This document shows, piece by piece, positions 34,346 through 53,636 of a DNA stretch of 64,000 nucleotides (position 1 is the stretch's first letter; every line of letters starts with the position of its first letter). The stretch is from contig VXCM01001536.1 in assembly GCA_014773175.1 (NCBI GenBank), positions 41,162-105,161 on the forward strand, read 5' to 3'. The position numbers and the translations under genes were made by a program. Source of the DNA: Lucifuga dentata (Eukaryota > Chordata > Actinopteri > Ophidiiformes > Bythitidae). The notes beneath the pieces were generated by a model, which worked only from the letters and a program-made list of their open reading frames with translations, was not told where the DNA came from and did no database searches.

Positions 34346-37246
34346 TAGAAATTTGTGACATGAACGAAATGATTGTGTTGAAAAAATATTTCCTGTAGCT
34401 TTAAACAAACTAAAATACACACTCTGTAATACAAATAAAATTGTATTTAGTAAATATAAATATAAATTCCAAAAGGTTTTGGTGTTAATAAGGAGTCTCT
34501 CTTCGAGTATAGCGCCCCAAGTGGCTAAATTTAAACGCATCCGCCATTGGTGCACACAGAGTTTCTTTTCCCCCTCAGTGTAGACTGGAAGGTAGATACC
34601 TGGTTCCATCCATCCATCCATTTCTTTACCCGTTTTCCTTTTTTTTTTTTTTTTTTTTTAATAGTAAATTTTTCACAGTGAACTGCCAGGAAAATGTATC
34701 ATTTGTTTGGCATGTAAACCCAAGCAATCAAACTAATTAGTTCAAAGTAGTGTGTAATGTATATGGAAGTTAATAAAGAATATTGAAAAAGCCCTAATAT
34801 ATTAATGATTTGTATTAATATTTTATATTGTAAATGTTTTTACCTTTGGTATGTATATTTTGTACCATTGAGGACGCTGCATACTTTCCTGTTTTAGCCC
34901 ATTCACTACCACTAATATTTATTTATTTTACACTAATACAAAACACATTGTCAAAGCATGACATGATGTTGGTGGGCTAAAGAGTTTAATTCAGTGTGTG
35001 GTGGCTATATTGGCTGAAATTACAAATAAAGTGTTAAAACCTATTTTTACTGCCACCTTGCAGGTGTTGTTTGATTTAGCCTCAATGACACACTCGTCCT
35101 CACCTGGTACAAATTACCAAATACCTATCATCCTCAATAAATCAGTAAAATCAATTGTATCACTTCACATAGATCATATATCAAGTTATAAACTGGTCGT
35201 CTGAGGAGAGGGATTCTCTCTTTGAAGAGCCTCTCCCAAGGTTTTTTCCATTTTCTTTATACAATAAGGATTTTAGGGAGTTTTTCCTTGTCTTCTTGGA
35301 GAGCTTGGGCTGAGTCGGGAACCGCTAACATGTGGGTCTGTACAGCCCTTTGTATTTATATTGTAATACTGGGCTATACAAATAAACTTGACTTGGCTTG
35401 ACTTGATAAAGACAGATAGATAACGCATCTCAGTGAGTTATACTCACTCAGTTAAACTCAAGTGTTCATTAATTCCAATTTTTAGTAATTTGGAAGGGAT
35501 CTATACCAGATTGAATTACTATGGCTGAAATTCAGAAAGACTTGACCCCTCTGATAAGCCTGAATAACCAGAAAACCTAAACACGAAATTCTTTATGATG
35601 CTTTCAAGCGTGATATGGTTACATAGCTCTTTAAAGGACACTCAGCGGTCTGTGGGACTTACTGTATTAAAATCAAACAGTATAAAATGTATGTGCACAT
35701 CAACTGCTACTGTATATCTTTACTGTTAACATGTAGACTTATGCCATGGGACTGTGGCTGGATTTTTATTAGAAATAATAGTGATTATGTTAAGACTGTA
35801 ACAAAACTACACAATGACTTTACTTGTAATGAATTCATCAAGACGTGCATTTAATCTTATAAACTTTATAACAGTACATGCAGATCTGAAAGCTCTATTT
35901 TTCCTTATAAATGGCAAAACTCTTACAAACCACAAGCTGAATGATCAATACTGTACACTCAACCTATTTGTAATATGCCTGCTGAATCCCTACACCAACC
36001 CCAGATGAGTTTGGTGTCCAATATTTTGTAAAGGTATAAACTAAAGTTTTTGTAAACTATTCAGTTATGTATTTTACAATCCTGAGATCAGTGTAAAAAA
36101 AAAAAAAAAAAACAAGAGGACCACCCATTCTATTCCTCAAAACTGTGATTTACATTCTACAAAGTAGGAAAGACCTGAGAGATCAGATCATTAACTATAA
36201 CCTCCATGCATTGGATACATTTGTAGTCAGCATTCTTTTGTTTATATGTTATTAGGCTGAATAAGTATTTGTGCAACATACAACAGGGAAGAGAAGAACC
36301 TGTCATATATTGATTATTGTCTTTAACATCAACATTAATGTCTGGTGGAACTTCAGGCATGCAACTTCTGACGTGCATCCGTATGGTCATACAATCATCG
36401 ATGAGAAAAACTCATGCACAGGCTAACAAGTCTAGTGCTGAATGTAGACTAAATATCAAAGTGACATTATGTTACTATGTCGTCGACCTTTGTCAACCTT
36501 GTAACTCCAATTTCTGTGATTTTCCTGTTTCTTTGGATAGATTAAGAAGAATCTCTTATGCTTGCATATATAAAACATTTTAAAACCACATTGGATGAGC
36601 TGTGATCCAAATTGCATGGTTGTAAAGCTTTGAAAGAGACAGTTTTCCTTACTTTCTGAAAAAGTAACATTATGCAGGCAATGTAATGTCTGTGATAAGT
36701 CACAAGTCTGTGACAAGTCCTCGCATTCGTCAAAGTAAAAGTGGAAAAGACAAGAATTAACAGGTTTGTGGTTTACCTTTCTGAATCAAACTTTTGCGGT
36801 ATGCACCCGACTAAGTTTTCTGAGATTTCTACAGAAAATTTAACAACTAGATCATATCAGGCCAAGACACTGCTTTTTGTGTCGTGCTTCTGTCAAAAAA
36901 CCCAAACATCATATTTCTAAAGAACCCTGATTTACAGATGTGAAATGTGGCCAAATGGATAAAGTAAGTAATACCAGGCAGAAGAAACCGTTTATAAAAT
37001 GTGAATTGAAGTTTAGAAGAAATTATTGCGAGGCTTAAATATGCATTTTTCTGTTGCAGTGATATATGCCAGATGCTTGTAAACTGGGAGGTAGAGAAAT
37101 ACAGAGAAATTTATGGCATATTAAATGTTCTCCTTTGCACTTTTAGGCAAATACTTTGTTTCTTTATCCAAAATGTTACTGTCGCTGAGTGAGGAAAGTT
37201 TCATTGGAGCAATTTTAGTTCAAAAGCAGTCCTGTTTCTCCATTGG
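34346..37246. other. Intergenic c1qbp-dhx33, AT-rich with an interspersed repeat
   Basis: 2.9 kb with no recognisable gene. It contains poly-T at 34640-34658, a teleost retroelement-like tail (35196-35405) and poly-A near 36095. The dhx33 3' UTR must lie in its right end, but I did not find a convincing AATAAA on the minus strand close to the stop. Confidence 0.6.
35196..35405 (+). repeat. Teleost interspersed repeat with LINE/SINE-like tail
   Basis: Reads from a GAGAGGGATTCTCTC-like block through TTTTTCCTTGTCTTCTTGGA to TGGGCTATACAAATAAACTT and a TGACT-type tandem tail. From memory this is a very common fish repeat whose short terminal tandem resembles L2/Maui-type retroelement 3' ends. Family assignment is inference. 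Confidence 0.65.
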
Positions 37247-42954
<5,708 letters not shown>

Positions 42955-43082
42955 GGTCTAGAAAAAAATAAAACTGATCGCGGCTTATTCTTCGGATTCT
43001 TTGATTACAAAAAGAAAGCCAAAAGTTTTACCTTGCTCGCTGACAGTTTAGTTAACATCGCTGCGGCTGTTTACTTCCACTA

Positions 43083-43140
43083 AAATGTCCCCACGTGGTA
43101 AATTGCGGCGCGGATGTTTGACGTCACTGAATTGCCGGAC
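43083..43140. promoter_or_regulatory. Candidate dhx33 promoter: CACGTG E-box and full CRE
   Basis: About 140-170 bp upstream of the dhx33 ATG, in a short CpG-richer stretch, lie a palindromic CACGTG E-box (43092-43097) and a full consensus CRE TGACGTCA (43119-43126), 21 bp apart. MYC/MAX, USF or Mondo/MLX could bind the former and CREB/ATF the latter. Both are seen directly; use is inferred. Confidence 0.6.
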
Positions 43141-44528
43141 AATTTTTGCCCCGATATTGGACTGTCAGGGGCTCCAGCTTGCTCCATACTGTTTCATCAT
43201 CACTATAAATTTTCGTTAAAAGTCATAATTCTGTGATTTCTGAGTGAGAATAACTATTTTCGATTCACTTAATTTTTATTAAATTTTATTTTTTTTTATC
43301 AATAAATGTAAATTTTGTACTCCCTGAGTTTGCTGCAATTTCTTTTAGAAATTCATTTTGTTTTAGAAGTATTAACTCTTGTAAAACCTTAAGTTTCTCT
43401 ATTGTCATTTAAGTAGATGTATACTTTTTTGTATACCTTTTACATTTATTTGTTTTCATATGGTTTGCTTTTGATACGATTTTCTGGTGAAATGTAGTTC
43501 CATAATCCAAAACTAAAATGGATGGCAACATAATGATTTTCCCTCACCAACACACATTGACTCAAATTAACAATTCCTCAGTTATCCATTCCGACAGAGT
43601 GGAAACCAGCTTTAGAGGAAGTTCCAGTCTGTGTGTTTCATGTGGCCACCTACTGTTTGTTTCTGATTGGCTTCTGATAAGCCTTGTGATGCTGAATTTA
43701 GACTATTAATGCTCATGCTATTGAACTCTGTCTGATAGGCAGAAAATCACTTTTTTGAGAGCTGAAGAGACAATTTCCACATAATACAAATTAATATATT
43801 CATGCAAAGATTATGTTTAGTTTTTAAGTGCAGAGAACCTCAGGGCAGTAACCGCTTGGCAGCAATCAGCAAAATATTATCTTATAGTGAGTGTTCATTT
43901 GTTCAAGAGTCAGATAGCACAAACAAGCTAAAATATGCATTTCAGATTCTTCTAAAGATCTAAAAAAAAAAAAAAAAAAAAACTATTCTAGTGTTTGAAA
44001 ATAAACTCATTCACAACACAAATACAGTCATCATACAAAGATGAGAGAGGCTACAGGAATTTCAATCCTTGGGAATATTTCAGTATGCTTCAGGAATATG
44101 TTGCAGTTGGAAACTGTACGTACATTGCTGGGTTCCATAATTACATAATTTTATTTGACTGCTTGATGCAGGTTGAAGAGCGACATGTTTTAATCTAAAG
44201 ACTGGAAGAAGAATCAGGGGCCTACAAAGTTGTATCAGATTCTATATAATTTCTGCATTTCCTCTTTTTTCCCAAGTTGGAAATTTTATCTAAACTGCCC
44301 AATGTCTGTTCTACCATACAAACTCACTGCCTTAGAATGAAGGTCATTCAGGAAAGACAAAAAAAAAAAAAAAAAAAAAAAATTCTAGTACTCGACTTTA
44401 AACTAGCACAGGAATGATGTAAGGTTTTATTAAGTTGTTAGTGAATATTTAAAATGCTTCATCATGTTGACAAAGAGAACAACTACAAACTGAACTGGAA
44501 ATGATGTTCTTTAATTAACTCTGATTAG

Positions 44529-44529
<1 letters not shown>

Positions 44530-44557
<28 letters not shown>
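44530..44557. repeat. (AT)n microsatellite
   Basis: About 13 AT units, self-complementary. Confidence 0.9.
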
Positions 44558-44559
<2 letters not shown>

Positions 44560-45519
44560 CACCTTTTCATGCCACTGGTCATGTGTCAACAGTTTTGATT
44601 TGTAGCTACAGTGTGTTCATCTGGAGCCAGTGGGAAGAAAGTGTCCTCAAATGGCTTTGCATGATTCCTTCTCTCTGTCCATACATATCTACATTACATG
44701 ACATGTCATGTCTACACAACATGATTCACCACTCTGGAGTGTATTTTTCTCTTGAAATTTTCAGAAATGCTTATTGCCCAACATGCTGCTGGCTTTAGAA
44801 CAGGTTATTAAGCAATACAATACACATGATGAAACTCTCCTTTATGCTTTGCCAGTAGGGTGAGTGGCTACATATCAACATCGAGTTTGATTTTAAAGAA
44901 TGTGATTGATGAGCATGATGATGATCTCTGTCACTTTCTGTTTGACTGCTGCTGTACTTGCAGTTTTTCTGCGTTTGACTGGTACTGTCGACATTGAAAG
45001 AGACAAGCAATCCATGTATGCAACTATGCAAAATCAAAGTGAACAGCCGTTGTGTGTTGCAGTCATATTCACAACTCAAGAACTGAACTGCTGTAATGCT
45101 CCGTGTGCTCTAGTAGAGCTCTTTGTATCGTCTCACCTTTAGACTCAAACAAAAGACTATAATCTCATTGATGATTAGCATCCTCCTCTGTGAATGTATT
45201 ATTGTCCAGAGACTTGATACAGGAACTTGCTGAGGTTTGCTCTCGTTACGTGATGTTATTCTAGAAAAAAAAAGGAAAACAATAAATAAATACATACACC
45301 TTTTACGCTTCACTGAAAATAAACCAAAGAGATTGATCCAGTGCAGAGTTTTGGTACACCCTTGAATTGGTGCACAAATGTTATTGGTTGCATTTTTCTA
45401 CCATTAAGTCCTCCATAATATAAGAAGAGGTGTTACATTTTATACATTTAAGGACATTCTTTATTGGTTGCTATGCTGGAGGAACAATGTAGTACAGAAC
45501 CATGTCTTGTTATTATCAG

Positions 45520-45577
45520 AGAAGAAGAAGAAGAAGAAGAAGAAGAAGAAGAAGAAGAAGAAGAAGAAGAAGAAGAA
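45520..45577. repeat. (GAA)n microsatellite
   Basis: About 19 pure GAA units, a purine/pyrimidine mirror tract able to form triplex DNA. Confidence 0.95.
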
Positions 45578-47005
45578 CCTGGTGTTAAAAAATTCATTTT
45601 AAAGTACTGTATTTTACAGACATTTTAGTTACAGAGAAAAAAAAGTGTTTCAACTCTTTTGCTGCAGTAGCATAAAAATAAAATTATTCAAAAAAAAAAA
45701 AAAATNAAAAAAAAAAAAAAAATCAAAGTACAGCTTACACAAGGTAACAACTACAGTTTTGCATTTTTAGATATTCTGTTCTTGGATTCTTGGAACATGG
45801 GGAGAATGGTAAGTCCAGTTTTTAGTGTTTTTGAAGCATTTATATGCACACACACAAATGATCACTTCACTTCACATGGAAAACATATTGCGTGCATTAA
45901 AGCACAGAGTGAATATTTATAATAGGAGTTGTTGATGACTGCACTGTTTGATTTCGTTGGTGTCTGTAACTTGAAGTAGAAAGGACAGGTGACAATAGGC
46001 AGTTTTTCTAACAAATGGGAGCCTCTTTGAACAAACATGAGCACCCACCACATCCTGGACAACCAGTCAGTAAATAACTTGGGCAATTCTGCTATACAAC
46101 ACGACCAAAGGTCTGAAATGTGAACTGGGAATTTCAGGAGAACCATGCAATCCACCATACTCCTTTCCATTAATTTCAACATACATCTTAAAAAAAAAAT
46201 GCAGTTATGCATAAGTTTTTACACATTTTGATACAGCACACTCACAATGATCTTATCACATCCTGCCTGAAGATGTGACTCTATGACTAAAATTTACATA
46301 ACTTAAAAATAGGTATTGTATTGATTTTCATGTTTTATATTATTTCTGGTTCATTTAAGGTTATTATTATTTTTTTTTCCTGTATTTTGCAGTCCTTGAA
46401 AATCTGATAAAAATCAATCCCACCAAATCCTACAAATATTGCAATCCTACCAAATTCTACACGAGGAGATTCTGTGATAAATTCCAGTCTGTGTATTATA
46501 TGTCTGATTTAACCAGATTTAGATTTAGAGTTTAAACGTAATTCCCAAATAAGATGCTCCATTTAAGCTCTGAAGGTCAACAAGGTTTTTCCTTCTATAT
46601 AATGAAAGTGTGCACATTGAAGTTGTTTTTATCAAAGAATGAAGGCCAGAAATGCAAAGCATAAACAGAAAATGAAAGGTAAAGTGATCAGTGGGTGAAA
46701 ACACAAGGCAAATGTTTCTCTCTGTGCCCCAACAATATGATAATAAAACATAAGAAGGCTTAATGTCTGCACTGGATGACAGGAGAGCAGGAAAACAAAC
46801 AGAACTGTGGCATATGCAGTGTGTATTTATGTGGAGCTTGCAAGGTTTCTATCTCTGCGTAGCATGCAGGAAGAGAGTGTCAGTGGAAATGATAAGCTTT
46901 TGAGAGGATGAGGTCCATTACGGTATGTGTGAGGCAGCTGCTGAGCTATTTCACCATTTCTTCTCTCAAAAACGGATTTCCTCCAGTTTAATAAACAGTA
47001 GTGAT

Positions 47006-47010
<5 letters not shown>

Positions 47011-47059
<49 letters not shown>
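47011..47059. repeat. (GA)n microsatellite upstream of the p2rx1 start
   Basis: About 24 GA units ending 185 bp before the p2rx1 ATG, so probably in the 5' UTR or core promoter. Confidence 0.95.
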
Positions 47060-47062
<3 letters not shown>

Positions 47063-47243
47063 GTACTACACTTCAGGACTTTTCATGAAGCGTGTCAGCT
47101 GTTAGTTCTGGGAGGAGGCACAGGACCTCTGGCATTAACGAGGAGTGAGGCAGAGGGAGCGCAGGAGGAGGAGAGAGGAGTCTAGGTGTATGTACACAAG
47201 TGGGGTGGAGAGACCCTCTTCTCTGTTGGTCAGCAGACAGAAG

Positions 47244-50200
47244 ATGAAGAACCAAATCACCAGTGCCCTCGCCGACTTCTTCTTTGAGTATGAGACCCCA
47301 CGCCAGGTGCTGGTGAGGAACAGGAGGATTGGAGTGGTGTGCCGTCTGATCCAGCTGGGAGTCCTGGGTTATATTATTGGGTAAGAGCCACTCATTCATT
47401 ATGATGATGTGTTCGGGGGTCATCAGAGAGGTCAGGGATTTTAGCTATGAAACAGAGTGATCCTGTGAATTCCAACATATATACAGTATCTTATTTCAAG
47501 CTCAAGTTTTCATGCTGGCTGAGCTGTTTATATTGGTATGACCACAATGTCTTAAAATCACATTGTTAAATGTCCAAAACCACAAAATGCTTTTGTAATT
47601 TAAAAAACAAAGCCACAGTATTTGACTTAGGTATGCTTGTCCTGTAATGACACAGGACATTCATATCTTCACAGGATCTATTGACATGGCAAACAGACAG
47701 TCAGGATTTGAGATCTATTGTAAAACATAATGACAGATTTAGAATTAGAGCAAAGGATAACAACACAGCTCACTTGTTTTCAGTCATGCCTTTCTCTATT
47801 GCCTATGTACAGTTTGAGGCAGCATTCCATCATCTACGCATATTGACCCATACACACAATTCTAACACTTGTTATGACATGTTAAGTTGTCAACACATGA
47901 ACACATTCAATGGAATTTTGTGGAAGGGAACATCTGGATTCCATCTCACTTCTCCGCTCAGAACAGCATCTTCGTGTTCTTGCTGCTTGGAAATTACCCA
48001 GGAATTGTTTGTTTCGTGCGTGTGCATTTGGGTGTGCACGTGTTGTGGGTGTGATTTTTTTTTTTTCATGATGTCTTTGTGTGTACACCTCAGAGCAGCA
48101 GAACCTGAGGAGCTGCATGTGATGAACAAGCTGAGGCATATGCTCACACAGATAACAATCAACTGCTGCCCAGTTCACTGCCAAACAGCATAGACGTGTC
48201 AATTTCTGCTGCCAAAGTTAGAGGCAGCCAAAAATGTAACAGAGAAAGACAAATATAAGAATATCTCCACTTGCTAATGGCAAGGCTAGAAATGGTTGCT
48301 GACCTACTGCTTGACTTTTCATGGCTGAATTTTGACAGTGTCCACAAGAAAGAGCAGAACAGTGAGCATTCAGTGAATTGCTCATGACATCATCATACAT
48401 TAAGTCATCAGTATCCACCAGCCTCTGCTAATTTCCCTTAATCTTAAATAAATAAATATTTTTTTTTAAAAAGGCTCAGCTGAAGAAATAACAGTTTAGC
48501 TTCACCAGTGCAAAAATAAAACATTCAGAGTGTATTTCAAAGGTTTGTTTGGTTTTCTCTCTCTGCCACCTGCCTTTCGCAGCCATCATGGCCATGTTAG
48601 GCCTTGCATTGATGAGTGTAAAGGAAGATGTTTTCTTATAAGATAAAGACGCTCAGATCGCCCTCCATCTTCTGAAGCTAAAAATGCAGGGGTCAGAGCG
48701 GGAGCCAGCTTTTGTCTCTCAGGCATCTCTTAGTTTAATTTTAGGTTTGTGTGCATGAGTGCTAATTGCATTTTATTGTTTATGCATTTTCAATTAACAA
48801 AATCATAAAAATTTTAGTCTAGTTTTGGGCAAACTGGCTTTGTGATTATTGTTCTTCCACTGTAGCTGCTGAGACGTCTGGAATGAGGTTTTGGAAATAC
48901 GTTTTTTTAAGCCACAGAAGATATTAAACAAAAAAACAAACAAACAAAAAAAAAAAAAAAGATCAAATAGGAACACAGCTCTTAATAAATGTATCAAGCA
49001 AAGATTAATTTACTGTAATAAGAAAAAGCAGTTTAAAAACCAAACTCCAACTCCTTTAATTTCCATCTTGTCACTTTTAACTTGATAAAACCATTGTTTG
49101 CATTTCATACAATGAATGAAAGACAACTGATAATTTTTTTAAATTCATATTTTTCTTCAAAGAATGAATAATCTCAGCACCACAGCTTGATGGGAAGAAA
49201 AGCCTTCAGCACATCAAGGAGCCTCTGTCTTCTCCCTCTGCTGGAGCAGATACACATCTCACTTACACTGCTGTTTTAGAAGATCTTTTCATTATTTCAC
49301 ACTCTCGGTTGCTTTATTCCATTAATGTTCTCTATTTTTCTCCTCCAACTTGCATAATTTGATTTTTCTGATAGAAATAACAGTTGTGGCTGTTAGTTTT
49401 GTGCTTGCAGCTTAACTCGGGCTTCAGTTTGAAGGATGTTTCTCTTCATCTGTTGCTACAGGGTGTTTTTATACAGAGAAATGAACATTTGCTGCAATGC
49501 ATGCTGTCCTGTAGGCTTTTTAGCAGAGGGTAATTGCTTTTCCAAGTCTATATACAATATATATAATATACTGCATGTGTGTGTGAGTGTACATACAGCA
49601 TATTCTCCTTGCACACCAGCTGCTACCCATTCCTCCTGTCCAGACACACACATAAAGACACAAAGAGAAGCTCCATTTGCTCTCTAGAGATTAAAACAAA
49701 AATAGCATACCCAAGTGAGAAACGTATATTTTCTGATACAAATCCAACCAGTGATTCAGTCTTTAAAAACGCATTTTAGTGTTTAGTTAAGTATGCAAAT
49801 ATATCAAATGTGCTAGACTGAAGCTTTGGAAAATGTGGATGAAATTATTCTCAGATGATGTAGATTATTTCCATTTGATGCAATGATGCAGCCATGAAAA
49901 TTATGTTTGTTTGTTTGTTTTTTTAATATTTCACTCAATCCAATCATCATAAAGATTCAATGAGGTGCTGGAATAAGCAGATACAGAACATATGTTAGAT
50001 TTAGTTTTTCCCCTATATATAGAGAGATTGAATGGGAAAATCCAGAGTTCAAGAAAACATTTACATTTTTCATCTTGTAGAATATCAAGACTAATATTGG
50101 GGGTATAAAGTTTGCACTGTTTGTAATGTTAAAGATGCAAACTGACATTTACTATGACGTTTAAACAGTTTGTAAATAATGGAATATGCACCTTTGCTTT

Positions 50201-53200
50201 AACATCTGGAAAAGGTTTATTATTGCTCATATGCAACAATTCATAACTGTACTGACCACAACTGCAGCAGGCAGCAGTGATAAAGGATGTAAGTCAATTC
50301 TGCTTTCACCACTTTCCCTGTCGCAACAGACAACAGGGTTAAAAATGACAAGCAGGACCACTGTGAATCATTGCATAACCACACTCACATGACTCATAGC
50401 ATCCGTCTCTGTGAGGTATGCTACAGGCGAGTGGGATAGCTGTGCAGAATGTCCACATCAACAACACACATGCCCTTGCCTGTAGGTCGGAGGAGGCAGG
50501 GTGGGGTGGGGTGTGTCTGAATTGCTGACAGTCCTGACACTTGCTGTGTCCCTTCCACAGGTGGGTGTTCATCTATGAGAAAGGCTACCAGTCCACAGAC
50601 ACAGCAGTCAGCTCAGTATTCACCAAAATGAAAGGAGTGGGCTACACTGAGGTGCACGGAGATGACAGAATCTGGGATGTGGCTGACTATGTCTTCCCCC
50701 CACAGGTTTGTGATTGGTTGGCTGTGGCCCTCACATGACTTCTAATAGGTCAAACAAGTGTCTTCAGTAAAATAGTGCAAATCAGATTTGTTGTGATTTT
50801 TGCATAAGGTTTCATTACTCAAATTCTAAGTAAAAGCAATAACACCCCTATTTAAATATGCAAAGGGAAAGAAAAGATGTAGCAGCAATAAAATGTACTT
50901 AAGCATCCAAAGTAAAAGTTCTTTTCCTGAAGAATGCTAATGTATCAATACTGCAGTTTGGAGAGTTTAGAATCAAACAGTAAAAAGTCTGGAATGAAAT
51001 AATAAAGATCCAGAAAACTGAAGATACAAAGATTCAGCCAAAAATTGAGATACAAGGTTTTCCACCCAACAGTGTGAAATCTTTGTATCTCCATGTTTGG
51101 AATGAGATATAATTGTTTTTCACTATAGTACCTGTTTTATTTTCATGCTTTTTTGTCTCTCAAAATTTCACTATATATTTACTTTTTAAGCTCCTAAAAC
51201 TCTTGAGATAATGTGTAAAATGCATTGTGCTATTAAGCTGTTAAGTTATTAAGTTTTTGCCTGACAACTGCAATATCTTCTGAGTTTATGCTGAATCTGA
51301 AGTATTGATCTGCAAAGTAAACTAGTAACTCCTGTGATCATGTACTTAAATATATAGTGGATTAAAAATACTTTGCATACTTCTTACTACTTTCTGAAAT
51401 GTTCAGGAAGTCTCACAAAGTGGATAACAATAAACAAAGTACATCTGCATCATTCTGTTCAGATTTTAGTAAATCTGGGTCACAGTCAGACATCAGGAAC
51501 TCAACGTCCATAATTCATGAGCTGTCAGAGCGTAAACATGAGGCTGAGTCAGACATTTCCTGCTTTGGACATCAAATAATGTCAGAAAAAGTTTTACAGC
51601 CTGAAGAAAGTTTATCACCACTCAAAATATGACTAAGTTGAAGGTTTATTGATGCTTCTGTTTTGCCTCAACGGCAGATACTTGAGGTACCGATGAGGTA
51701 TATAAAAAGTTTCTCTTGATCCTTAACAAAATCCGCTGCTGGCACCATAAAACTATCATCCTGCTTTCCAAAAGCTGTTGCGTGCATCCTGAATGAAGTT
51801 AGGCAAACAAACTGCCCAGACTGTGGTCAAATAGAATTCTTTGTTTACCTAAAACATATCAGGCTCTTACTAAATGAGACATAAAGAAGACATAAAGAAG
51901 ATTGCAGTGTTTGCTTTGAGCAGTGGGTGTGGGCATTTTTAATTCACAGCAGCTTTGGCCTGGTTGGACATGATAATACCTGGCAAACAAGATTAAAGGT
52001 CACTATAGTACAATGCCTTACGACACTTTCATCAAAACTCTTTGATCACTTAGTTATTATTTCTCCACAGTAATTTTAATGCGCTGAAAAGTTATAATTG
52101 GACTTGGATTTCTAACCATTCATCTCTATTCATCTCTGTTCATACTGTTTGTATTCCCTATAAAGTCGCTGTTTTATTCATTTAAATGATTTAATGTGAC
52201 AAAAATGTTACCCCACAGGAAATACACCAGCATTCAAAAGTTTGGAATCACCCAGAAATGTTTATTTATTTGATAGAAATTGATACTTTTGTTCTCCAAG
52301 GTATTAAATTGATTAGAAATTATATTCAGCACATTGACAATATCATAACATTCTTTTTATTTGATAGCATTGTTCTATTCATCAAACTGTACATTCATCA
52401 AAGAATCCAGCGCAGACCTTTGCATTTCATTCCACGCCTTCTGTAGCTCTTCAGAGCTGCACTCCTCGCAGCTTTTCATCTGCTCTACATCTCACACACC
52501 TCTTTGATCCAAACACCATAAATTTAGACATGTTAATCCATAATACTCTTTTCAAGTCATCCACCATGTAACTATTGGCTGAAGCACCCACAGGAAGCCC
52601 GGGGTTGACCCTGACATGCGACTTTTATTGCTGTGGGGGTCACAATAGCCTGGCAGTGTGGATTTTGTGTACCTGCTTGGGTCTGTAATGAGTTTACTTT
52701 AATCATTGTGAAACTGAGATCATTTTTACCCGTCGTACTGAGACCTTTCCAATGACACCAAATAATGAATATGTTGTAACCTTGCATTCTCATAACACAA
52801 TTATGGTTAAAAATCTGGACTCTGGGTGACTCTCAGAGCCTAGATAACCAGGAGGCAACAAAGATAAGCAATCGCCCAGCTGCTGATCCAACAGGAGGCC
52901 TTGTGAGGGATCAATCCTCCCCCTTTCGGTAAATTTCATCTTTTTGTCGCTTCTGTGACCCAGGATGGACATATTATGAGCAGCCATAAACATTCATAAG
53001 ACCCACTCCGAAGTCAGGAGAATGTCTCAACCACTAGATGAAACAACTGAGAAATTAAAAAACGGATAGGCAAAAACAAAGAACAGTTACAATAAATCAA
53101 AGTCTTACAGTAGAATCAAAATGTTACATGAGGAAAATTCTTGTGGGCAAAAGAGATTAACCACATGTCTGAATCTTTTGTTATTTTATATGAATCAGAA

Positions 53201-53600
53201 ATTTGAAGATGTTTGTCATATCAATAGAGGGACTAGCTTCAACCCTCCATTAACAACTACAGCATCTTTTATTATGTTGTTTTACGGCAAATACTGTAAA
53301 TGTTTAAAAAAAAAAAATTTAAAAGATTATTTCTCCTGTTCCAAACCTCAGGGAGATTCGTCCTTTGTGGTGATGACAAATTACATCATAACCGAAGGCC
53401 AGAAATTGGGAAAGTGTCCGGAGGTATGAGAACGCACTCTATGTTGCCTTTTCAGCTTTCCCTCTCACTTATTTTCTCTTGCTTTCTGTTTTCTCCTTCC
53501 CCTGCTGCCAAATTTACTTCCTTAAAAAGTAAAACAAAACAAAACGGGTCTCATTCCAAGGCTGTTTCCATAATTGGGCTGCAAATTGCAGCCACAACAG

Positions 53601-53636
<36 letters not shown>

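Larger units (their letters stand above)
43141..47010. other. Intergenic between divergent dhx33 and p2rx1
   Basis: 3.9 kb of AT-rich DNA with no recognisable gene. It contains poly-A runs (about 43963-43982, 44360-44382), (AT)n at 44530-44557, (GAA)n at 45520-45577 and an A-rich run with an N at 45706. The right end must include the p2rx1 promoter, but I see no confident TATA box. Confidence 0.6.

Noticed and set aside
47681..48193. 170-codon plus-strand ORF in p2rx1 intron 1
   Set aside because: Long for chance but compositionally like translated intron (His/Cys/Phe-rich, low-complexity GTGTG-derived part), with no homology I recognise. p2rx1 exons 1 and 2 join in phase without it.
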